Positions 24,221 to 35,100 of a stretch of 64,000 bases of DNA are shown here, piece by piece. The notes beneath the pieces were generated by a model, which was given only the letters and a program-made list of their open reading frames with translations, was not told where the DNA came from and searched no databases. The stretch comes from Biscogniauxia marginata. Taxonomy: Eukaryota > Ascomycota > Sordariomycetes > Xylariales > Xylariaceae. A program made the position numbers and the translations under genes. Every line of letters starts with the position of its first letter. Positions within the stretch are counted from its first letter, which is position 1. The stretch is taken from NCBI GenBank assembly GCA_022695795.1, contig MU404206.1:1-64000 (forward strand). The letters run 5' to 3'.

Positions 24221-26110
24221 TCACTTATCGTCCTCTTCATCCTCATCGCGAGGTAATTGCATCCCCATCATCCCCAAGATGTTGCTCGCGGGACCAGCCA
24301 TCCCTGCCTGGCTCTTAAAGCTTTCAAGTAAGTTCTTGGCAAGGTTATAGTCAATGTCCACCTCTTCGTCGCCGCTCTCCTCATCTTGAGCTTCAGCTCC
24401 CTCGGCAGCTTTGCCTTTACCTTTGGCTTCCGAGGCCTCCTTTGTCCTTAACGCCTTTGGGTCATCGGTCTGGGGATCGAGCTTCAGGGCGCCCAGCTCT
24501 TTAAGTTCTGCTTCCATCTGGGCTGCTAGCCGCTGGATATCTTTATCCTCATCACTCTCACCACCGTCATCTTCCGAGCCCACTCCACTTATCTTGCTGA
24601 TAGTATTATTTGACGTGGCTTGGCCCGACGGCTTCGGGGCTTTGTCTAGACCCACAGGCTCTTCGGGTGGTAATCCCATCATCTCTCTCATCATCCTGGA
24701 GAATTGATCCTCATCAAAGCTGACAGCTTTATCTTCATCCTCGTTATCATCCTCGTCCTCATCCCCATCTTCGTCGGAAAGGTCGTCATCTTGGTCCATA
24801 TCTTCCATCTCCGCTCCGTCCATCCCGGCTGTTTCGTCATTAAGGAAAGCCTCGAAACGAGATACAATCTTTCGCAAATCTGCCTGCGCTGACGAATTGC
24901 CAAACCCGTTCTGCGCCCCTCTATCGGTACCCCGCTGGCCTTGTAGTTCATTTTCGAAATCTTCAAAATTAATGTCTAGCCATGATTCGTCATCGTCTCT
25001 GTCGACACCTGGCCATCTTTCTATATCCTCATTACTCGGCAGGACTTGTTCCCCATCTTCTTTCAGGTCTTCGAGCACTATAGCGAATTCACGAGCCAGG
25101 CGATTGTCCTTCCTATCAACGCTAGCAGCAAGCATCTCGAAGCCACTAGTAACTTTCATGCCCATCTCTAGGCGTGGTATAGTCTTCTGGCTCCCTTCTG
25201 CATTGCCATCCTGCTCTTCAGCAGACTCGACGATATTCCCCCATATTGGCGGCGTTCCGAAGCGCTGTGACTTTAACTGCGCAAAGAGGACTTTCGTAAA
25301 CTTGACACTAATCGTCACTAGATCGTTGGGTGGGAAATTCAAGTTTCCAGACAAGGATGCGAGAGGCTTCATTGCGATAGGATCTCGAAGATAGAATGCC
25401 TCAACCGCAGGTGCTATAGCCGTAGGTTGTTCGTGCAGAAGATATGCCAACTTCCTAGGAATTGTGACCACCGAGTGATGTATCGAGTCTGTAATTTGTG
25501 CTGGGTACTTTTCCAAGCGATAGAAGGCTTCTGCCTCAATAAATGTAGAATGCAAAAGAGAGTCGGACCTCGATTTAATATGGCGAACAGCTTCACCCAA
25601 GGAGAGGGGCCTTTTCTCCCCGGAGCTGGCACTCAAGGGAAGCACTTGAAGGTTTCCTTGGTGGATCCAGACCCTGTTACTGTCGATCTCTGGGCTCAAC
25701 CATTTTGGTAAGACATTGGCTGCTTCGACGAGGAGAAATTCGCCGTCGCTATCAAATACTCGTACCCAAAGACTTGGAAAGGACTTAGCCAACTCTCGAA
25801 GCAGGTAGACTATCAGCCACTCGTCCTCAACGGAATCTCCGTAATCGGTAGTGCCATGCAAGTAGACTAGGTCGTTGTCTCTTTTGACTTGCAACTGGAA
25901 TGAGTCGCGCTGCCATATGTACTCACTGGCGATGCGACTACAAAGCTGGATGGCGGCTCTCCGAACGTTTTCCAACTCGGCTAGAAGGGCGCGAGCATCT
26001 ATCTTGCTGTCGATTAGGAATAGCATGTACTCGACGCAGTTGTCAGGCAACCTCCTGGGAAAGCCATCGAAACCATCTTGAAAGAATTCAGTCCTATCCT
26101 CAGAGTCCAT
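24221..26110 (-). CDS. ECD: SGT1/ecdysoneless family protein
   Basis: Single exon of 629 residues. I start at the ATG at 26110 (MDSEDRTEFF). The open frame extends 11 codons further upstream but begins there with TTG, not ATG. The family block is recognisable throughout the N-terminal two thirds: DNCVEYMLFLID near residue 25, WQRDSFQLQV, GDSVEDEWLIVYLLRELAK, WVRVFDSDGEFLLVEAA and LPKWLSPEI. The C-terminal third is acidic, with Asp/Glu runs at about 485-515 and again near 605-625, as in other members. Relatives in animals (Ecd) act in pre-mRNA splicing through Prp8 and in cell-cycle control. The fission-yeast gene complements glycolytic regulator mutants. It shares a roughly 690-bp divergent promoter with SMC6. 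Confidence 0.92.
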   Translation of the reverse strand: MDSEDRTEFFQDGFDGFPRRLPDNCVEYMLFLIDSKIDARALLAELENVRRAAIQLCSRIASEYIWQRDSFQLQVKRDNDLVYLHGTTDYGDSVEDEWLIVYLLRELAKSFPSLWVRVFDSDGEFLLVEAANVLPKWLSPEIDSNRVWIHQGNLQVLPLSASSGEKRPLSLGEAVRHIKSRSDSLLHSTFIEAEAFYRLEKYPAQITDSIHHSVVTIPRKLAYLLHEQPTAIAPAVEAFYLRDPIAMKPLASLSGNLNFPPNDLVTISVKFTKVLFAQLKSQRFGTPPIWGNIVESAEEQDGNAEGSQKTIPRLEMGMKVTSGFEMLAASVDRKDNRLAREFAIVLEDLKEDGEQVLPSNEDIERWPGVDRDDDESWLDINFEDFENELQGQRGTDRGAQNGFGNSSAQADLRKIVSRFEAFLNDETAGMDGAEMEDMDQDDDLSDEDGDEDEDDNEDEDKAVSFDEDQFSRMMREMMGLPPEEPVGLDKAPKPSGQATSNNTISKISGVGSEDDGGESDEDKDIQRLAAQMEAELKELGALKLDPQTDDPKALRTKEASEAKGKGKAAEGAEAQDEESGDEEVDIDYNLAKNLLESFKSQAGMAGPASNILGMMGMQLPRDEDEEDDK

Positions 26111-26797
26111 CTGAAAAAGTCTGTTGCTAAGGCAAGCGGCCAAGGACAGAGAGAGGCTTATAGATTAATAACCCGAGAAGGCCGGGTTTGACGGTGTAGT
26201 GTAAGAAAATACTGGATTTCGTCTGCCGAATCACTTTGACATGATGCTTTATACGAGGTTAGGTATACTACCTAAGCAAGGTACCTTAGGTAACCTCACT
26301 TACCTACCTTGTATCTTGTAATGCGAAACTCGAGGTAACATTTTCTGCGTCTATGTATTTATCGCAGCACATGGATATTCGAACCAATAGTTATGCATCT
26401 ATAGAGGCGTGCAGAGTTACAACTGCCCTCGTAGCGGGGTTGCACTGAGGCTATCCTTTGGCTAACGCGTACTAACTAATTAATTTTAGCGAGGTCATAG
26501 GCCGATTAAAGATCCGTGGCCCCGCAAGGCCGGGGCTCACTAAGTTCTACCACTCCCGCACGTCCGGCGCGTCAAAACCTCTCGCGTTCGCGTTTTCTCC
26601 CTAATAAGTTCAATTTTATAGCCTTGATAGACGAGGCATTATCGTCACGACGTCCGTCCTGCGCGCAGGCACCCACACGGCGGCAAACGGCTTCTCCACC
26701 GACCGACATGATCTTTGCAATCATCCGTAGACAATAACACACGAATTCCGAGATTGGTGCAGCTTCGCCCAAGTGCACCCCCCACCATTGCAACGCG
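26111..26797. promoter_or_regulatory. Divergent ECD/SMC6 promoter region with an MCB word
   Basis: 687 bp between two divergent starts. It contains one perfect MluI cell-cycle box, ACGCGT, at 26465-26470, about 330 bp upstream of the SMC6 ATG. This is the core site of the yeast MBF/DSC1 G1-S factor. A block of TACCTTAGGTAACC-like words lies near 26277-26310. One 6-mer could be chance. Confidence 0.35.
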
Positions 26798-29700
26798 ATG
26801 CCTGCCGCAGCCTCATCTAAGCGCTCTCGACGCGCCGCTTTCGGCGGCGACGGCGACGGCGACGGCGACGACGATGGCTCCAACGATGGGGTCACAATTA
26901 CCCAAGCTAGCTCAAGCCTGAGGAATGATGCTGTCAGTCTATTGTCGCTCTTCCGTTCGTCTACATCGACTAATACTGGCAATAGCAGCGAAAGAAGGCC
27001 CGCGTCTCCAAGGCTGGTACCAGTAGGAAGTCGGCCTGGACACCTCCAGAGCGGGATACGCCAGACTCCGATGATGATGAGGTTATGCAGGAGCCGGATG
27101 CTCCGCCCACGCCGCCCGCCGCCACCCAATACGAATTGATGCGAGATGCTGGGTTCAAACACCTGGAGTACATCGAACGGGATGACCAACGAGCGACACA
27201 GCGCCTGAAAGATCGACCCGTTCTCATCGGCGACAACCACGCCTCGCTCAATGCCATTATAGAGAGTATCACTTGCATCAATTTCATGTGTCACGTTCGG
27301 TTGCACTGCGAGCTCGGGCCCCTTCTCAACTTCATCGTTGGCGAGAACGGAAGCGGCAAGAGTGCCATCTTGACTGCTATCACTCTATGTCTGGGCGGGA
27401 AGGCCAGTGCTACCAATCGTGGCGGGAGTCTGCGAAGCTTTGTCAAAGAGGGCCAGGAGCACGCCAGCCTGATCGTCAAAATAAAAAACCAGGGCGACGA
27501 CGCGTACAAGCCCGATTTGTTCGGAGAGTCCATCATTTTCGAAAGGTGGTTTACCAAGTCGGGCTCGAGTGGTTTCAAGTTGAAGTCGGCTGCCAGCAGA
27601 GTCATCTCTACGAAGAAGGCTGACGTTGACGACGTCGTCGAATACTTCTGCCTACAAGTCGACAACCCGCTCAATGTCCTCTCCCAGGATAATGCGCGCC
27701 AGTTCCTGAATGCTGCCACCCCGGCGACGAAGTACAAGTACTTCGTCCAAGGCACGCAACTCGAACAGCTCGACCACGACTACCAGCTCCTAACGGAAAT
27801 GCTTGACGCCAATGAGGCCAAACTGAGTGAGCACCAGGAGAACATATCTTACCTCAAAGAAAAGTACGAGAAGGCCGTCAAGCTGAGGGATGCCGTGGGC
27901 AAGAGTGCAGAGATGCGACAAAGATCTAAACTTTACTCGAATCAACTGGCGTGGGCCCAAGTCATCGAGCAGGAGACTATACTCGAGCAGAAAGAGGCGG
28001 CCATCCTCACAGCCGACGAAGAAGTATCGGGCATGGAACAGACTATCGCCGAGAAGACAAATGTTCTGGATGGCATCGATAACAGGATCCAGGAGGCCGA
28101 GGAGGCGACCGAGGCGGTTCGACAGGAGGAAGGCCAAATCAAGGAGCAAGAACAGGAGGCCAAGACGAACTACGACAACGCCAAGAAAGCAATCGAAGAA
28201 ACTCACGCACAAGAAAGGGACATCCACAGCCAGCTGAGCAATGCCTCACAGAAAGTCAAGGAATACGAGAGGAAGATTCGCGAAGAGGAGCAGCGGCTAG
28301 AAGCCGTAAATGGCGGTGCCCTCGCCGAGAAACAGAAGGAGCTTGCGGACGCTAAGCATGTTGTAGAGGAAATCCGGGAATCGATTATGACTCACAGTAG
28401 TGCCCTCCCCAAACTGAACGAGGAGTTTGCTGCAGCAGAAAGAGAAGCACAGGAGTGGGGGGAGCGCGTTGAGCAGAAGCGGAAAGAGTTGTCAGCAGCA
28501 GAGGCTCGGATTCGAACCCTGTCCCAGAATCGTAGCGACCCCTGGGCCGGGTTTGACGCACAAATGCCCCAGCTCCTCAGACTCATCGAGAATGACAACG
28601 GCTTCACTGAGAAGCCGATCGGACCAATAGGTGCACATGTTCGATTGACAAAACCCAAATGGTCGACGGTTCTAGAGAAGTTTTTTGGACAGAGCCTGAG
28701 CGGCTTTATTGTCAAAACCAGACCTGACCAAGTGCGGCTACAAGCTTATATGGATAAGCTGAGAATACGAAACTCTCAGATCTTTATTGGGAAAGCCTCC
28801 ATCAATAGACTGAGAGAGCCTGATCCAAATTTCGACACAATTCTGAGGGTGTTAAAATTCGATGACCAGCGCGTGAGGGATCAACTCATTATTGGCCAAA
28901 GCATTGAGCAGACAATCCTTATCGAAGATAGAATAGAAGGCCAACGCGTTATGCTCGATGGCCAGTCGCCCGAGAATGTTCTTGCTTGCCTATGCTTCCA
29001 CGACTCGCGAAGAGGCCATGGTCTTCGAATTAGCAAACGCGTCGGCACTCATTTCAGCACCTCACCTATTACTCCCAACCCCGACCAAAAGCCCCGAATG
29101 AAATCTGATGAGGATTCGCAGATTGCTTTCTACAAGGACTCCCTGGAACAGCTTCGAGTAGAATACAGGGAGTTGGAGGTATCAGGGAGGAACTTTCAGC
29201 AGGCTGCTCAGCGCGCTAGTCAAGCAGTAGCCCAGCATAAGAGACGAGCCAAGAGCTTGGAGTCAGAGCTTCGGCAGGCCTCTTTGCAAGTGACTCACAT
29301 TGAGGAAGCTCTAGATAAATTTGACGGTCTTGATGGAAGACTACAAGGATTGAAGGATGACCTTGAGGAAGCCAAAGCCCAAAAAGACCATTACGGCTAC
29401 CAATATGGCGAGCTCGCCATGCAAAAGAGCGAAATGAACAAGGAGGTCGAGAATCTCAAGCAAGAACTCAACAAAGCTAAGTTGGCCTCTCGAGACTTTA
29501 AAGCCAAGCTCGCCAAGGCCGAGGACAAGGTTAAGAGATACCAGGAGACACGACGTGTCGCTGTCGTCGAAAAGAACCAAGCATATGAAAACCTTGAACT
29601 CGCCAAAACTAGGAAGTCTCAAGCGGAGGGCTCTAGAGATCGGCAAGCCGCGACGGTAGCTGATTATACACGGCAGGCAAGCACGGTGGTTCCTGAACGA

Positions 29701-30518
29701 GTTTATATACCCGAAGGGGAGACTTACCAAAGTATTGAGCGCAAGTACGAGTCTATCCGAGAGCAGTTGAGGAAAATGCGGAGCCAGCTAGGAGCGTCAG
29801 AGGAAGAAATCAACAACCGGGCAGCACAGGCTACCCAGGAATATCGCGAGGCCAAGAAGAACAACAAGAACCTCACCTCGCTTGTGGATGGCCTCAAGAA
29901 GGCATTGATGGACCGTCTAGGCAAATACAGAAGCTTCCAAAGGCACGTCTCGGCGCACGCGCGGACCAACTTCGGCTATCTCCTTAGCGAGCGTGGCTTC
30001 AGGGGTCAGCTTCTGTTAGACCACAAATCTAAAAAACTAGAGGTCCAAGTCGAGCCCGACGAGACGAGAAGGAACGGCAAGGGGCGGAATACGAAGACGC
30101 TCTCGGGTGGAGAGAAGTCATTCTCATCTATATGTCTGCTACTCGCTATATGGGATGCTATGGGTTCGCCCCTGCGATGCCTCGACGAGTTCGATGTTTT
30201 CATGGACAATGTGAACCGTGCCATTAGCACAAACATGCTGGTTAGTCATTTTATCTGGTCTTCCCTCTCCCTGGATATCCACGTCCAAAACTAACAGGTC
30301 TCTAGATCACTGCCGCTCGTCGTTCCGTCGGGAAGCAGTTCATCCTCATCACACCAAATGCCATCGAAGGCCGGGCAAACATCGACAAAGACGTCAAAAT
30401 TATCAGGTATGTTTTAAGAATCATTCATATATTCGTCAAGTAATCAATGAGGCGTCCTAGACACTAACCCTTGAATAGGCTCACAGATCCCCGGCAACGA
30501 CTGCTCGCAGATCATTGA
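26798..30518 (+). CDS. SMC6: SMC6, structural maintenance of chromosomes protein
   Basis: Core ATPase of the Smc5/6 complex (DNA repair, SUMO-linked chromosome transactions), 1176 residues. Four exons: 26798-26932, 26986-30240, 30306-30406 and 30479-30518. Intron 1 (53 nt, GTCAGT, branch CTAAT, ATAG) joins the basic N-terminus to KSAWTPPER and restores the frame. The family landmark SITCINFMCHVRLHCELGP precedes Walker A GENGSGKS (about 164-171). Two long coiled coils flank a hinge around residues 520-690 (GFTEKPIGPIGAHVRLT). The ABC signature LSGGEKSF lies near 1084 and Walker B LRCLDEFDVFMD near 1110. The last exons give ITAARRSVGKQFILITP and a short tail ending LLADH. A Gly/Asp codon repeat (GGCGAC)n sits in exon 1. 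Confidence 0.97.
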
Positions 30519-31130
30519 TTGTGTGTTTATGTCTGCGTCGGCAACACCGCCATCCTTGCGGCGCAGACTAAATGTATTTGGAGTTCAAAGCTCGGCATGG
30601 CTAGGTGTTTTGGTGGAGTGAAGTAGTGTTACGAGGAGTCCAAGGCGTTCTTCTATTGAGGAGGTTTTTTCCCTTTTGCTTTTTCAATGCGCTTTCTGGT
30701 CACGTATACTTCGGAATAGCTAGTTCACAGGGTGTGTACAATGAGGACTTTGACGGCAAAAAAACCACAAGGGAGTAGGGTAGGCGTTATGTATAGGCCT
30801 CGTGGCCCTTCCGGAGAGCAGGGCAGTCAGTGTATGTGTTTATTATTCACTAATCTACGTCCATACTCAAATGGCGAGATATATGTACATCACTACTTTT
30901 GTCCACGGGTCGATCCATTACCGCTTATATATACATGCATAATGTTATGCCGGGATTTCTGGCATCTAAGTATGGAGTCCTTACATTGCGTCTCATCCAT
31001 GAGTTGGTAATCACCAAGCTTTTTTTTCGTAGCCAGTTCCATGCCCGGTTCATTTTACTTACCCACTTCAACTTACCCTATTCAATTCACAGTTGCCGGC
31101 TTTATTTTGGTTTTCTTCATGTATTTTTTG
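30519..31130. other. Intergenic, convergent 3' flanks of SMC6 and COQ9
   Basis: 0.6 kb of 3' flanking DNA. T-rich tracts near 30665-30685 and 31020-31027 could be polyadenylation context. No gene seen. Confidence 0.6.
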
Positions 31131-32145
31131 TCATATCCTCACGCCCTTACTCCTCAGGACGTTGACCCCGGCCGAGGCCGTGAAGCTGACCCACTGGGCG
31201 ACGCCGCCGATCGCACCGCCGAGCCGAGCGCCCTCATCGAGCCGGCGCTGCAGGAATGCCCGTGTCTCGGTATACCCTGGCGACCGGTCGTTTGTCATGA
31301 ACAGCTCTGAAGATGCGTACACGGCCGACAGCGCACCACGCTTCGTGTACCACGAGGGGTCCACCGACGCGTCGCCCGCCAGGTGGTATATCTCGTCCGC
31401 TAGGAGGGCGAGCTCGCGCAGCGAAGAGGGGACGTGGCTGGGCTGAGCCATTACTGCTAGTGCCTGTGTGTAGAAGGAGAGGAGAAAGATGAACAAGTCA
31501 GCTTGGGTCGTAGGTTGGTTGGTTAGTTGGTTGGGGGGCGGGTTGGTAGAGGTAGGGAATATGCTGCGATATGAGGTGCTGCGCCGTCAAGGAGCGGGGC
31601 GGGGAGGGATGATCTATCTTGAGCAGAGGGGGGAGGAGGGAAAAACGGATCGGTTCAGGGTCTTGATCCAGATGCGGAATGCTGTGGATGCTAAGCAGCG
31701 TCTTTCGTACCTCTTGCCATCGGTGGTTGACGTCCTGATTTGCTAACAGTCTCTCCCACGCTAACCGTTCGACCTTGGCAGGGGCGTGCAGTGATGCTTG
31801 GTCCGGGGTCCCGAAGATAGTCTCGCTTCGCGGCGCAAGGGCCTCCCTCTGGGTCACAAGGTGGTATCGGATGAGGCTGAAAGGCCCCTCCGGGAGAAGG
31901 TTCGTGCTGATGTCGAGATATCCGGCCGCCCGGGCCCCGAGAGACAATGCATGCTGGGTGAAGCCGTGTTCGGGTACGTGCTTGTAGGCGGCGGAGAGGA
32001 TAGCTTGTTCGGCCGAGGTGAAAGTGCCGGGCGGCGGAGGATGATCGTAGGAATGGTAGGCTCGGGCGGCCGCAGAGGATCTACCATGAACGTGCTGGGC
32101 CCGCCGGAGCGCAGTTAGCCTAGTGAAGGCCCGTGATGGAGCCAT
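31131..32145 (-). CDS. COQ9: Ubiquinone biosynthesis protein COQ9
   Basis: Lipid-binding accessory protein of the coenzyme Q synthome on the matrix face of the inner membrane; it presents intermediates to Coq7 (known for the human protein). Two exons on the minus strand, 32145-31711 and 31463-31131, give 255 residues. The 247-nt intron starts GTACGA and ends CACAG. I chose the ATG at 32145 because MAPSRAFTRLTALRRA is a clean Arg-rich mitochondrial presequence. An in-frame ATG at 32202 would add 19 residues rich in Pro. Landmarks: ILSAAYKHVPEHGFTQHAL near the start of the domain and SWYTKRGALSAVYASSELFMTND near its end. The C-terminal WVSFTASAGVNVLRSKG matches the membrane-binding helix region. 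Confidence 0.93.
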
Positions 32146-35100
32146 TGGTACGGTTGGAGGTGGTGGCTGTCCAACAAGCGAGCTGCCAATATTCACATGC
32201 AATGAGAATTACAGGCGTCCGGGTTATTGGAGACGGTACTGAGAGCGACTCGGAGGACATCATTTTCGGAAAATTAGTTCTACCGTGACCCATCCTTGTA
32301 GGTACATAGGTACTTACTAACTAGGTATAGATCCAAGTACCTAGGTACATACATATAGGTACCTAGGTATGTCAGTCCTCAATAGGGGTAGTATACCGGC
32401 AATGTGCTGAAGAATAGGTACATAGGTATTGTATATGCTTATTCTTCAATCCCAACTCCTCTATGTTAACTATTAGTTACCTTGGATACAATTGGTTCGT
32501 TGGGTGTGAGAATCATATACAGTCTTGATCCTAGCTTTCACTGGTAAGGATATGTTGTGATTTAATAAATAGGTTAGGTAGCTGGCAGATTCAGCATGCA
32601 ATGCCTAGCAAAGGTCCGAAGTACGTAGTATTGACTCATTATCATACGTATGTATTAGTAGAAGGGGGCTGCTTTGTTCATCAATGTATCTAGTCAGATG
32701 TTACTGTCCTTGAAAATGATCGTGGTCGGGGAAATGAATACCACTCTAGCTATTCATATAATGTACCTGTTAATGTAATGTAATACGATTTAACCCCCCT
32801 GAAGCACATATAGTTACATGTAGTTATTAGCTCCTTTTCTTTGCTAATGATATTAAAGGTGCGCCCGCTCTGCAGAATTCTTTCCATCTTTCTAATCTTC
32901 CGTTTTCTGCCGCGGTAAAAGTTGCAGAGGAAGGAAGAATTCGGCTCGTGGCATATAGACAAATATTGAAATATGACGAGAACGACATTCGCTAGGAGTC
33001 CCTCCCAATAGAAGAACTACGTTGGTCTAGTCAGCCATGGTGGACCAAGAACTCAACCCCAGATCACGTTCTGTGGTTCCGTATAGTAAAAGTATAGACA
33101 TCGGAACAGGTCAGAATCGCATATCCTAACCCGGCTAACCTAGCAATCGAGATCAGCGATCCCCTGGACCCATCTATTTCGAGGACCTCGAGGAGATCAG
33201 AAAATATCGAGGCTCTTTATTCAACCCGATATCCTATCATAACCCCTTATCGTGTATACATTGGTCCATTGGCATCTATCCCTGGCCAAACGAGTGACCC
33301 TGTCCCTTCGTATAGATTAACAACCCTACAGCAGACGGATCATCTTTCCAAACGTTCCTATTGGACTTGTGTTTTGCGGAGTCGGTGATTTCTTGTGACT
33401 GTGTGCCACCCGGCGGCCAAGATAAACCAGGGATAATGTGACCTGGCTTCGCCTTTGTCGAAAAGGCCATTGGAAGATCAGTGCCCTGTAGATGGCGCTC
33501 GTCAGATGAGAATGCATGTACGTATCTCTTTACCTGACAAGGTAGATGAGCGGGTCCTGATTATACAGTCAGAGGAGAGCCTAACGCTGTTCGCGTTCGA
33601 AAGGGAATGTGTTTAATAAGTAGGTACTATTATCGTGTGATGGAGAAACAATAGTGTGAGTAGCGCCATGTGCATATAGCCCAGGATATCCTGTTTTTAT
33701 TTTTCGGACAAATCCACCTTCAGTCCAATTATTGCACTGCTATAACTAGGATATAACTCATGATCTGTTTCGAGTTCCTCGTACATACGTCTACCAAACT
33801 ACAAGTCACGGCTAGCAAAGCGAGGAGAACAGGGAGGGAGGGGCCCGGTCTGCAACGCCTCGTAGTAAAACAATAAGCCATTCAATTTTCGGCGTTGCTT
33901 GCATCTAGGTGGCTGCAACGGCACATATCAATACGGCTGGGGAACCAGACCGATTTCTCCATGACGTTTTCTTTCTTGAACCTAACCGAGAGGTGATGTC
34001 TTTGGTACAGGAGACGCCTAGTCATTCCTCTCTATCTCTCTGTTTCGACCCCCTTTTTCTACCTTCTTCCACATAGCGCAGGGGATAAAGATTTACATCT
34101 TCAGCCTCTAAATCCTGAGTATACCAGCGGATGTCTTATAGTGAGTCTTCGAGTGAGTCTCAAAGAAAGCCCGATAGGTGGCCTTCCGAGTTCGGTGAGA
34201 GCAATCGTCACAGGACAGCTAACCAAGGGAACACTAGGAGCCATGTATTGTAATCATCAATGCATGGCAGTCGGCTCGCAAAGACTTAGCCCAGTGCCAC
34301 CACAGCTGCTGTGTCACCACAAGCATCTCGACTGGGGAAGCAGATTGGTCCTCGAATTGTAACAGACAGCGGCATTTTTGTGCGCAACGAGCATCCGAAG
34401 TTTCCAATCATCACGGACAGCCGTCCAGGGGTGCGAATAGAGAGATGCTGCGGCATAGTGACCAAGTTAAGGTTTCAATAAACCATAGATTCTGTCGGTC
34501 CCTTCCTTGTGCTTCCTGTGGGCAATCGAGATGGACATTTTGCCTGCCTGTCTTCGCACAGGGTCGAGTGTCGACTTTGGTAGGGGATGGTCAATCATCA
34601 GAACGGGCGAGCAGGGGTATTTTTTTAATTCCTCGCCAGGAATGCAGCTCGCTTGGGCCAGGCAGAGGCTACATATGGATGGAGTATTTTCCCTGCGAGC
34701 CATGTTTTCTATGTATGGCGGTGTACCTGGTAAAATAGTGGACAAAGAATTTGCACAGTCCCCATGTGAAGATCACCCCCGAATTGTGCAAAACTATTTT
34801 GACCACCATATTTCTGCTTGGTAAGATCCGTCATATACGACCTGGTGGTTGCATGTACATACATATACATACTCGTAACTCTAGCCTGGAGAGACAGCGT
34901 AACCTTGATGGACTTGCCGATCACTCCCATCGCCACCACGCAGACCACGCAGACAGACACCTACCTAGTGACCAGTGTAGCTAACATATGCGAAGGAGTA
35001 TAAAACGGGGGCATGAGAGCCCTCTTCGATGGCTGGAATGCTGCTCGTGGCAACTACCCTGTGCGGACAGGCAGCCAGGCTCAGGATGAGTTAGGTTGAG

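Noticed and set aside
26111..26143. 11-codon N-terminal extension of the ECD protein
   Set aside because: The extension begins with TTG. The first ATG is at 26110, which fits the family start.
27790..28227. Leu-rich minus-strand frame resembling membrane segments
   Set aside because: It is the antisense of the SMC6 coiled coil; Glu/Lys/Gln codons read as Leu/Phe/Val on the other strand.
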